64,000 nt of DNA, taken from positions 3,870,572 to 3,934,571 of the forward strand of contig NC_036448.1 in the NCBI RefSeq assembly GCF_002775205.1. Direction: 5' to 3'. The notes under the pieces were generated by a model. The model saw nothing but the letters and a program-made list of their open reading frames with translations. It did not search any database and was not told the origin of the DNA. This stretch comes from Xiphophorus maculatus. Taxonomy: Eukaryota > Chordata > Actinopteri > Cyprinodontiformes > Poeciliidae. This document shows, piece by piece, positions 23,101 through 33,748 of the stretch (within the stretch, counting starts at the first letter, position 1; every line of letters starts with the position of its first letter). Both the position numbers and the translations under genes were made by a program.

Positions 23101-24271
23101 GTTGCTTTGGATGCTTGAGGGGTCCAATGGACCCCGTCTTTTAACCCTTGTAGGATCTTAACATTCTGTTTACTCCCCTTATCCTACGGGCCAAAAATAA
23201 CCTGCCCGACCAAAAGCCCCAAAATAAAACTGCTTTTTTGAATTTGAAATCCAAAATCTATTTTGCACGATGAAACAATCTGTTATTTATCCATTCATCT
23301 TAATTGAATTCATGTTTTTACCATGTATTTTTTTTGTTACACAATACAAAAGGACGACAGTATTACACTTTTCTTTTCACCACAAAGCAAATAGAAATGT
23401 GAAGTTACTACTTCTGAATTAACTGTAAAAAGTGAAAAGGTCAACAATTTGTAACGTTTTTTTTTGTCAGCAGCTCAATCTTTTATATTTTTTAGGAAGT
23501 GAATTATTAAAATACTTCTTTCATAGCACAACATGTGCTTGATTTGGTGAACTATTTTGTTGAACATCATAAGAACAGCATAAGATGTTAAACATTTTAT
23601 GTTTCAACACCTATACAAGCATTTTATTGCTCTTATGATGCATAAAATGTTGAAGATTTTCAATGGAAGAATACATTCTCCCTATTTTGGAAATTGTTTT
23701 CCACCAGCGCGGTTGGTTTTACGTTCTATTGCCCTTATTGGTTTTGCTGCTGGTGTAACTTAGAAGTCGGTGCTTCAGAATGGTACACAAACGTCTCTTG
23801 TAAAACGTCCCAGTTAAAGGTGCTGTTTGAGTAATGAGATCTGCCAGGAGCTCTTCTCCCGTGACGTCTCCCGAAAGACGCAGATGACAAACTGCGAAGA
23901 GGAAAAGCAGTTCCTCTGGATGGGGGAAAAAAATGAGGAAAATGCTTCAGCGGGTCATGCAACATGGAAAGGATGAAAATGAAACGCATAGATGATGTCA
24001 GATGAGAGCGTAGACAAAGATTATCCAGCTACTGAGTGCTGACAAATGGTTTTGTAATGATGCAGCATTATGGGTGTGCCACATCAACGCTAATGAAGAC
24101 CAATCTCTCCCCAGTTTCCGTCCCCAGTAACGAGGGTAGAACACACTGCTCACGTATATTGGCTCTGCAAATTGACCTATTTAAAACACCGTGTCTCTGT
24201 ATCACCCAAGTAATGGCATTCACTCAAGCAGACGGAGCCATTTACAGCAAGTACCAGGGGGAGTATATGAA

Positions 24272-24294
24272 GTGTGTGTGTGTGTGTGTGTGTG
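24272..24294. repeat. (GT)n microsatellite
   Basis: A short uninterrupted GT tract is seen directly; it produces the poly-CV reading frame there. Confidence 0.9.
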
Positions 24295-25279
24295 AGCAGA
24301 ATGGTGCTGTGAGAATTAAAGAAGCCAGGCCAAATGAAATGTGTAATCTGCTTCATTTCACTTCCACCGGAGGATCTGGGAACGTCTTCGAGCGAAAAGC
24401 TGTAAAAGTCCAGAGCTGGAAACAATAAAAAAAAAAAATTTAATAAAAAAAACCCGTTGATGTGAAACATCAACCCAGCGAAACGTAAGCAGCTGGTCGG
24501 AGGCTGTGCAGATTATCTCGGTCGTAGGTTGCTTGATTTCATTCATCACAAGCAGAAGAGCGATTCAAAGTCATCATAATGACGTTTTCTGATGAGTATT
24601 TCAGCTTGGATTTAGAAACTTCAATAAAACCTGGTGAATTGGTGAGATTACAGACCAGAAGCAGCTGTAGAGCTGGATATGGAAAAGCCAAGGTGGGTTT
24701 TGTACAACGTTCATTTCACACCAGAGTAATGATTTTGGAGGCGATAATGCAAAACCACCCTGAAGACATTGACAGTTACGGAAGATTAGATTCTTTTGCC
24801 AGTAGGACGAAATGATTTGCTTTATGGTAGGTGTGAGGATAGAGGTTAATGCACTGCTTGAACAAGAATAGTTAAATAGTTCAGTTAACTTTTCAAACTG
24901 CTGTAAATTCCCTGCATTTTATTTGGGTTTAATTAATATTTTTGAGTTGAAATGTAATTTTGACATCTAACAGACACTTAGAGCACTTCACGGGGCTTTT
25001 TAAAGTAAGCATTGTTAAGTTTTCTAAGAAAGTCATGTGACGTTATTATTGGTAATATTTCCCATACCGGCTCTTGTCAGTTGTTGGAAAAGCAAATCAG
25101 TGATGGAAGCCAGTCAGATGTGCTCTGTGTGGTACAAACTGAGTTGTCCATCTGAACAAAACTGCACAAAATTTAAAGATGAACTCTTGTGAAAATAAGA
25201 ATCAGCCGTATTTTTTACGCCATACGTTTTCATGTCCCTGGACATAAAAATACTATAATATAATGTCTGATTTCAAGGA

Positions 25280-25680
25280 CGGAGCTTCCACTACAGCTTG
25301 AAAACTACAGTTCCACCTCACAGAACTTCCTTGCCCCGTGACTCCCCCACTCAGCCCCTTCGGACTAGCCAGCAGCAATTAGCAAACATCTTGTGGAACT
25401 GCACAACAGCTCAGCTCATTATATGAGCTACTTCTCAGTGCAACACTGGCAAAAACGTCAATCGATGTTGAGATGATTTCCTGCAGGCGAAGTTTCAGAA
25501 AGAGCAGGAGTTTCTCAAGCAGAGGCACAAGTTCAAGATATTAACATTACAAAGTCCAATTTCTTTAAGGCATATACATAATGTTTATAACAACTAAAGC
25601 CAACACAGTTATTTGATTGTGCTATGAAGTGATTCTACTCTACTGGACAAAACAAATACTGCCCCTTTAAGAGGAAAAGC
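25280..25680 (+). repeat. Dispersed repeat, copy 2 (partner at 7100-7480)
   Basis: It shares 'actagccagcagcaattagc', 'agctcagctcattata', 'cttctcagtgca' and 'ttatttgattgtgctat'-type blocks with copy 1 in the same orientation. It ends near 'ctgcccctttaag'. Non-coding and of unnamed family. Confidence 0.7.
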
Positions 25681-26319
25681 TTAAAATATACATTTCTTCA
25701 GGAGACCAGATATGAAAAATTATAAGTCATGTCCAAATTTTAATTGAACAAACGCAACATTTACTTCAGCAGTGCCAACAGGGTACCAGAAGGATTAAAG
25801 CCTCACCGTTAATCCCTCTACTCTAGACAGATATTCCATAAAACTGTAGATTCCCCAGCTTCAACGAGTTAATATTTAAAAAATATCTATAGAGAATATG
25901 CATTTTTTTCCCTCTGAAACAAGGGGAGCACGAGGGGATTCCTATTTTAATTAGCAAACTGGTTTCAGTTGCAGCGCCTCCTTTAGAGACTGTTTTTATC
26001 CACCGCTAACAGTGCAGTTAATTAGGCTGGACTGGAGAGGGTGTTGTTTTCTTTAATTACATGTGTGCTGAATGAAAGCTTGCTCTCTAATTGGACTGAA
26101 ACAGGATTCCTTATATAGACACACGGTTTCATATCAGTTTGTGTTTGACGAAGGAGTTGTTTTTTTTTCGCCCATTAATTGTTGTTGCTGCCAGTTATTC
26201 ATGTTCGTTTAAAAAAACATAAAAATCAATGCTGTTGGTTGGGATTGACATTTAGAAAACACAAAGGTAACAAGGTGCATATATGCTACTTATATCCCCG
26301 TTTTTCTCTGCTCTAAGTA

Positions 26320-26760
26320 TAAACCTCTTGTTCAGAGACAGAAAGAGGTCACAGGAAGCTGAAGGAGCAACAGATCGGATCGCTCTTTGCCAGCCAGAGG
26401 AGAGAACGTCAACAACTGAGGACTGAGTGTGTGACCAACTAAAACTCTGTGTGGACAACACCATCCCCAGCCGAACCGTGAGATGTTTCCCTAATAATGA
26501 ACCCCGGATCACTGTTAAACAAGAAAAAAGAAAAGCCTTTGAGGAGCAAGACGGGGAGTTTTTGAGGATTCGGGAGGAAGCTGGAGAATAAACTGCAGAG
26601 GAACAACATCAGCGACGAGTGGACAGAGATGAAGAAGATCACAGGCAATCTTTCCAACCCACAGACATCACCATCTACTGTAACTGAATATTTTTTAATT
26701 AATAAGAGTTGCCACAGTGTCTAATTTCCCTTTGGGGTCAATACGGTATTTTTGAATTTG
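26320..26760 (+). pseudogene. LINE fragment (endonuclease-RT linker) and 3' tail
   Basis: The plus strand encodes CVDNTIPSRTVRCFPNNEPR, then KRKAFEEQDGEFLR, then, after a stop and frame change, LQRNNISDEWTEMKKITG. This matches the linker between endonuclease and reverse transcriptase of fish L2/Rex1-type LINEs (V-R-C-F-x-N-N-K-P, K-R-A-F, Q-x-N-N..W..MK.I-T/S-G). It is followed at about 26725-26760 by 'aatttccctttggggtcaat', the usual tail of such elements. Internal stops and a missing RT show that it is dead. Confidence 0.6.
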
Positions 26761-27208
26761 AGTTTAAGTACTAGAAGAATTAACTTGGTTGGGAATAAGC
26801 TCTTAACTAAAGAATCTGTGATGCAGTTCCTGAAATTAACACATAAACACAAACTTCTCTATAGTTGATCTGTTTTTGGCAAACAGAATCATACAGGCCA
26901 AAAAATATAGATAAAAAAAACAAAACACGAGAGCTGTAACAGTGACTCCAAAGGCGGCATCAAAACAATACAGAAACAGGCTTCTAAAACATATAAAATT
27001 AATACGTCCTGCAAAATAGTTTGTATAAGCTGGTGGAGTTTAAAAGAAAATAAAGGAAATAAAGGCCCAACATAGCATACTGGATGGCTTCAGAGATAAG
27101 AATAAACATCCACAGCATAAAAGACATTAAAAAACGAACCCTGAGGGAAAATGTAAGAGATGGAGCTCATCAAACATTTCCTCTACATTCTTTCAAGCGC
27201 ACCGTGCT

Positions 27209-30200
27209 TCAGGCCTTTTTGGGATCGTACTTCCTCTCAAATTGAGCTACGTTGAATTTCCGGAGGCAGCCTTTGTAGTTCATGTAGCGGATCTTGCCGA
27301 AGACCGGCCTCTCCGCCCAGCCCTGGTCGTGGATGCCGCAGATGGACCACATGCAGCCTGCGGGACGAGACATCCGGCCGAGGAGGAGAGAGTGAGAAAA
27401 TGAGAAACAAGTGGACTCGACCTGTAACAACGGTCCTGCTTTTTCTCACCGACGAAGCCGTTGGGGTCCTGACCGTCCAGCTCGTAGCGGTCGTTCAGGT
27501 AGAGCGCGATGGAGAGCGCCTCCTCTGGCGAGCGGGTCCACTCCAGGATTTTCTTGGCCCAGTACATCCTCAAGAAACCGTGCATCTTCCCCTCCGCTAC
27601 CATCTGGTACTGATGGGGAAACAACGAGTGTCAAAGGTAATTAAATAGTTCAAATAAATGATAAAAAGAAAATGCTAAAAATCACATATTCCCCTTCACA
27701 ATTATACACTAGCTCTTCTATGCTGTTTTGTAAACTTTTAGTTGAATACATTTCAACATCTGTGTTGAAGTTTTAGTTATCAACTGTTAAAAATTCTCCA
27801 AGTAGATGTTTTAATTCATGCTCTTATTTTGAAGTGTTTACGTAGCAGTTCCATTTCCTCTCCTCATGATCTCTCTCTTTATTTCAAAGAAACATACAGA
27901 ACAAAATAAAACACAGACAGTGAAGAGCAAGATAAACATTAAATACAATGTTTAATGTTACTTTAATGTACATTATCTATGTACAATAATTTTGACACCA
28001 TGTACATAAAATATGTACATGGTGTCACAATTAAATTGGTTGTCCAGGTTGTAGTCTTTCAAGTGCAGATATAATAGCTTGCCTCTTAGATATTTAATGT
28101 GGATTTCATCTTACCTGAGCTCCGTTCCATAACTTGTCGTGTGTCTGTGCTTTCTCCAGCTGCTCCCGGGTGTAAATGTTGTCCCTCTTGTCTTTGGCAT
28201 GGTCCTTCAGGGTCTTCTGGGCCCACTCATAAGCACCTAGAAGCCACGGCCACAATCCAAGATCATAACAGAAAACTTGAGTTCATTTTTACTGAATTCA
28301 TTGGGACAAATGTTTGCCGCATCACTTCTACCGAGACCCCCCCATCCTACTGACCTTCCACTTTGTCGTACTTCTCGTTGTAGAAGCAGAAGTTGTCGGT
28401 CAGCTCCCGGCGCACCACCAGCTCCTCGATGAAGGCGGCCACAGACTCGCTGGCGTTTTTCCCGCAGCGCCGGACCTGCAGTGCCACACGCTGGGCTGAA
28501 AGCTGGCCTGATCAGAGGAATGGCACAGAAACGTATGTAGTCGGAGTCGCATGAAGTGAAGGACATCGGTCTGGACTTAACGGCTCCGGTGAGATCGGTG
28601 AAGATCTAACGGAAACATCTCTTGCCTACCGAAGCGGATCCACGGGGAGAGCTGGCTGAGAGCGGCCGTGTTGGGGTCGTTGCGCTGGGTGGCGAACAGC
28701 TTCAGGCGGACATCGATGAAGGACTCCAGCATGGCCATGCCGGCTTCCGAGCCGGGCTTGGCCCACTGAGGCTCCCCTACTGTTCTGTCAACATCCAGGG
28801 AGGCCAGGGTCTGCTCCCAGTCCACAGGCTGAGGCAGAGCAAACGGGTCAAGTCAAAGCAGCACACCTGACAGCCACAGACAACATGAACGGCCTATTTA
28901 ACATTTAACAGCATTTCAGTTGATGTCTGGATTGTTGCCAGGCTGTGGAGCCTGCTGCCGCAGATCTAGTCAGTCTAATTCTATGCTTTGTGCTCTCAGT
29001 GAAGAGAAAGCACAAACACGTGCTTTATTATTTATTTTACGTTATATTTAGAATTCCTAATAGCACTTTCTGAGCCATTTGAAAGAAAGTTTGCCAGAGT
29101 TAAGTTTTTTTACATGTTTAACAAAGATAGTCAACCTGCAGCAACAACAACAACAATAAATTGTTTTTGTTATTTTCAGATTCTTTATTATTTATTTTAC
29201 ATTGGATGTTCTACTCCTAATTGAACTGACTGAACAAATTATGGTTGTTTTTACATGTTTGACCAAAGCATGTGAAGCTGTTGGTGTGTTTAATTGTGCA
29301 GATATCAAATTAATTTTTTAATTCTGTATATTTATGTCTTTTGGTTTAAAAATAAGAAGTGTGTTTTAAGTCAATTAAGCTGTTTTTTCTGTATCGGATT
29401 GGTATCGGCCGACACTGAACCTCAGATATCGGAAGTGAAAAATATATCTGCTGGTATTTCCACAGTGTTTCCATACTCTTGAGCAGTATTTTGCTATTTT
29501 ATATGCACAAATATTCAAGTACGTTTTATTTTATCTTATAGAAATATAAAAAATATGTATATCTGGGAACTTACTTTGGCTGTTCTCGTGGCAGTGTGTT
29601 GGTGTTTCTCTACAGGAAGAAAATCAGTGAGGAACTCAGGCAGAAGTTTGGTGATTTTTCCTCTGATGGTTCTGGCAGCGTACTCCAGCTTGGGTGAAGC
29701 TACCCAGCAGGGAACAATGTTATGGGCATCAACCTGTCAATAAAGGGCAGAAATAGCAGGAGACGGTGGAGACAATACAAATGTAGCTAATTTTATACCG
29801 TAGTTCAACACAAAGTAAAGAATAATTGCAAAGTGGTATGAAAGGAATACATAGTCATTTTTGTTTCCAATGAAAACATAAAAATCGGGTGTGCATGCGT
29901 GGTAACAAATCATACAGGGACACAGCAGACGATGGAAGACGTTGTTCTGGACCATATGGCTGAAAAACGTATCACAATATAAGTGTTTCATATCAGTCGA
30001 TATTGATAGTTGATTAGTTTTTTTGTTTTGAAATACTGCTGAACTGGTGGCGTGACCTTTTCCTGTTTTATCCAAACAAGCTGCTCAACAGGTTGTTGCT
30101 AGGTAACCAAAGAGCCAGTGAGTTATTTGATGCCACCAACCTAGCTTAGCTGACTGTGAGAGGTTGAGTGGCTAAAGCCTTTTCCTCTGCCTACATCCCC

Positions 30201-32299
30201 CAGAATGCCATGCGGTTCTGGATGGGAATTCAGTGAAATTTTTGAACGTTCCATCAGATTTTTATGTCCTGGAAAAAAATTAAAACGATTTACCGCTTTC
30301 CTTCCACTGTACAGTTACTCACTTTGTGTTGCTCTTTATTATTAAAATCACAGTGAAAGCATTAAAGTTTGTAGCTTCGATGCGTCAAAGCTGTGCGAAT
30401 TATTTTCTGCGTGCTCAGCTCTTCCAACCTGTATGAGGGGGATGTCCTTGGAGAGCTTCTTTTTGACGTCGTTCAGCCACTGCTGAGGCTCTCTGAGGGG
30501 GGAGAAGTCGGTCACCACGGCGCCCAGACCGCGATCAGACACGAAGCCGGGCAGCACTTCCCCCGGAGCCCCGCGCAGCAGGTGGAACTGGACGTTCAGC
30601 CGCTTGCAGTCCTGTTGGAGGCAGACAGGAGAGAGAGGCTGAGACTCACAGCTCCTCAACAGCCTGCCATCTGCAGCTTTTAATTAAAACGCCAAACGAC
30701 TGACTCTTCCAGAGGTGTGCTCACTGGCAACAGGTTTAACTCAGTTACATACACTCTGCTGTGGTTAGTAGGACTGAGGAAGTGTGAATGCAGCCGTCTT
30801 GCTTCCCCGGTTCAGATCACAGTCGAAACATTTTCAGTGGGATTAAAGTTGGGCTCATTAATGTTTTTCTGGTTTAGAGTGGGGTGGAAAAGTGTTTGCC
30901 TCTTCCTGGTTTTCTGTTGTTTTTTTTTTTTGCATGTTTATCCACACTTTAGTGTTTTAGAATATCACTGATATTTAAATATACCGCATATTTATTTATA
31001 TAAACAGAATAAGAAATTGTAGAGTAAGGGACATATTTATAATGTAAGAAAGTAATACTGTACTGTAATTAATATTATACATTAGCACCGATAGTATGTG
31101 TTATCCTGTCTACTATATTTGCCAAACAGGGAAGTGATATTTTGAAATGACATACTTTTATAAACAAGAGCTTACTTTATAGGTTTTGAATGCAACCAAG
31201 TTAAAATTCTGTCATACTGTAATTGATTTTCTTAATCTCATAAAAATATGCAGTGCATTCAAAAAAATTTTTTTGCCACTGTATAAAAAATTGTATTGTT
31301 GTTTGTTTTTTTTTTAGCATCATATCAAATTTGAAAGTTTCAGATTGTGACAATCCCACTTTATGTTTAAGCAGACAGCTGCAAATTTCAGGACCAGGAG
31401 CTCCTTTCTTAATATGAGGACGATGCTGATAAACCACAGCAAATTATCTCTACTGATCAGATATCCAGGGAGGATTATTGAAATGCTGGCGGAAGACTGC
31501 GAAAAACATGTAGTTGACTTATGACACGCAAAGAGACATTTAACTGTATTACAGAGGGTGCATGAATATCTTTGAGAATGTATAAATAAGTTGAACTCTA
31601 CGGATGAATACGCAATGTTTACTGCTGCCTTCACAGGTAGAAAAAAAAAGTTTGAATTTCTCATTCTGGGCCTATTTAGTGAAAAAGAAAAGAAATTCGC
31701 CCGGCTAAAATAGTTGGCTGATTTGAACCAATTTTTCTTGTTTTAAGCATCTTGATGCAGCTAAATGTTTGCACTCGTTTGATCTATTTTGTGAAAACAC
31801 ACAAAGTGGTACCGTTGCGACTTCTTGCAGTCCCTTCAGCAGAAAAGCGTAATGTCTCAGTGTGGACAGCTCCGATTTCGGGACCACCAGACAGAAACAC
31901 ACATGCAGGGGGAGCTCTTCCTTTGCAGCCAACTGTTGCGCACGGATCAAGGCCCAGTTATCTTTATTAGGGTAAGACAGGGGAAGTGAAAACATAAGAG
32001 TAGAATACACGTCCTCACGAGTCTGACAGATTGTTGTGTGGCATATTGTCACCTTGCACCCTCTGGTCTCTCTGCATCCAGTACAGCACCCCCTCCGAGC
32101 CCTGCTTCATCTTCTCCGTGTCGGTGAGAAACCGCTGGCGCTTCTCGTTGAACTTCGTGTCCTTCGTGTCCTCCCTCTGCCGCTTCACCAGGCTCTGCAG
32201 CCAGCCCGCGGCTTTCTCCGCCTTCTCCAGCTTCGGCTGCTTGGCGCTGGGCTCCTTGCCTCCCGCGGCTGTCGGCGCCTTGCGTTTTTTCTCCGACAT
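27209..32299 (-). CDS. phr: Class II CPD photolyase (nine coding exons)
   Basis: Exons in transcript order are 32299-32053, 31961-31813, 30611-30429, 29733-29575, 28828-28630, 28507-28355, 28236-28115, 27609-27450 and 27357-27209. Every junction is GT-AG with consistent phase, giving 506 aa. The enzyme binds cyclobutane pyrimidine dimers in DNA and splits them using blue light and FAD. Both class II photolyase signatures are intact: [15 protein letters not shown] (338-352) and [20 protein letters not shown] (465-484). Other family blocks are [22 protein letters not shown] and [20 protein letters not shown]. The N-terminus is basic (KKRK at 4-7, KQPKLEK), a plausible nuclear or mitochondrial targeting region. 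Length is normal, with no frameshift or missing block, so the gene looks functional. Exon 2 uses an AAG acceptor preceded by purines. The gene is divergent from fyttd1. Placental mammals have lost this gene. Confidence 0.95.
27993..28027. repeat. Perfect hairpin in a phr intron
   Basis: TGACACCATGTACAT at 27993-28007 is followed after a 5-base spacer (aaaat) by the exact reverse complement ATGTACATGGTGTCA at 28013-28027. 'atgtac' words also occur just upstream. It lies in the intron between exons 7 and 8. Confidence 0.9.
28961..29440 (+). repeat. Dispersed repeat in a phr intron (partner at 53964-54258)
   Basis: It begins 'cagtctaattctatgctttg' and contains 'cactttctgagccattt', 'gaaagaaagtttg' and a terminal 'gtatcggattggtatcggcc'. 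All of these recur in the same order at 53964-54258 in a tsc22d2 intron. The ATCGG-rich end is typical of an old hAT-like element. Non-coding. Confidence 0.7.
29940..30240 (+). repeat. Dispersed repeat in a phr intron (inverted partner at 50870-51180)
   Basis: The blocks 'caacaggttgttgctaggta', 'gaggttgag' and 'gcctacatcccccagaatgc' are found, reverse-complemented and in the matching order, at 50870-51180. 'atcagtcgatattgat' near 30000 also has its counterpart there. Old interspersed repeat of unknown class, non-coding. Confidence 0.7.
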
Positions 32300-32720
32300 G
32301 GTGACTCCGCCGAACGAAGCGAAGGAGAGTTTCGGTCCGCGAGCCCGACTGGGGAGTCGCGCGAGCCTCAGGGCTGTTAGCGGTGAGATCTGAAGAAGGA
32401 AAAGCGCAGAGAAAACTGGAAGCGCTCGCGAGCAAACACAAAAGAATTAGCATAAAAAGCGGATACATTAATTGGCAAAACGTGCATGGGGTGTTAATGT
32501 GTCTATCAATGAACCAAACTTTCATTCATACAGCACCAAAAATACAAACCTTTTCCACACACGGAGCAGCATACACGGCGGAAGCCTTCAGGACCGGCGG
32601 CCTTTTTAGGTGCAGTCAGTCGTGAAAGCTCATTTTAATGGAAGAAAGACAAGGAAGCAAACAGAAAACAGCCGCTCGCGTAACCTCCTCCGCTTTACAC
32701 AACCACTTACATGAGCACGT
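32300..32720 (-). promoter_or_regulatory. phr promoter side, GC-rich
   Basis: The bases just upstream of the photolyase ATG are GC-rich with many CG dinucleotides and no TATA box. At 32707-32714 there is TTACATGA, one base from the D-box TTACATAA. D-boxes are known to drive light induction of fish photolyase genes, but one near-match is weak evidence here. Confidence 0.3.
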
Positions 32721-33290
32721 TGGTGGCAGCTTTCGTAACACTGTTTTCATTGGATTTGACTACACGTCCCGTCATGCCTCTGAGAAAGCTCCAGCGGTCA
32801 TAAAGTATGGCAAGCTCATTGTCTAATTACTCGGTGTCCTTGGCATCAGTATTGTATGGCAAGATGGCTGTAAAAAATACTTACCCTTGCTAATTTTTAG
32901 CGTATAATTCGTAGAAATTTGACCCGCAGACAGAAGAATTAAATGTTTAATTAAATAGAGCGCTCTTATTTAGATTAATATTTTGATCACACATGACTAA
33001 ATCAAACCTTGTATATTATATCTAAGAAATGCTGAGTCACGACTTGTGATTCAGTTAAAAATGTAAGATGTTATCTGCAAGACTTATATTAGAAAAAATG
33101 GTGCAAGAAGTTAGAAAAAAGTTACATTTCTTTACCTCTATGAATATAGAAAACACAAAGGAAAGTTATTCAATTTCTAGGCAGAAGAGAACTGTACGTT
33201 AAAATTCAGATTTAAATCCCCATCATATCCACTCCGTAGCGGTAGGTGGCAGTACACACTTGAAAAGCCACAAATAAACCACAAAGAAGC

Positions 33291-33460
<170 letters not shown>

Positions 33461-33544
33461 AAGAAAGAATAAGAATATTCTTTTGAATCAGATTATATAA
33501 AAGTTGTATTAATTAATACATTTTTTATTTATTTTTATTCCATA

Positions 33545-33558
33545 CCAGTAGATGGCAG
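33545..33558 (+). promoter_or_regulatory. Consensus CTCF-like site
   Basis: CCAGTAGATGGCAG fits every position of the commonly used 14-base CTCF consensus CCASYAGRKGGCRS. It lies about 200 bases upstream of fyttd1, between the two divergent genes. It is also within sequence resembling one end of the inverted-repeat element seen at 9785-10070, so it may have been brought by a transposon. Binding is not shown. Confidence 0.4.
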
Positions 33559-33748
33559 TGACGCAAATCTTCAGTTTTCTTGCCAACCGTCAAAGAGCAC
33601 CAGAAGAAGAAAAGGAAAAAGAAAACGAAGAAGAAGAAGAGGCGTTCCGGCTGGAGGAGGTTTCTCTGTTGTGGCAGAGCTCCAGAAGCCAGCAGAACCT
33701 TCCGCTGGCTGCTGGTCCATTTCTGGAGCGGCTGTCCTGGTTTGAGTG

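Noticed and set aside
24036-24428. 130-codon plus-strand frame with poly-CV
   Set aside because: Created by a GT microsatellite; no family features.
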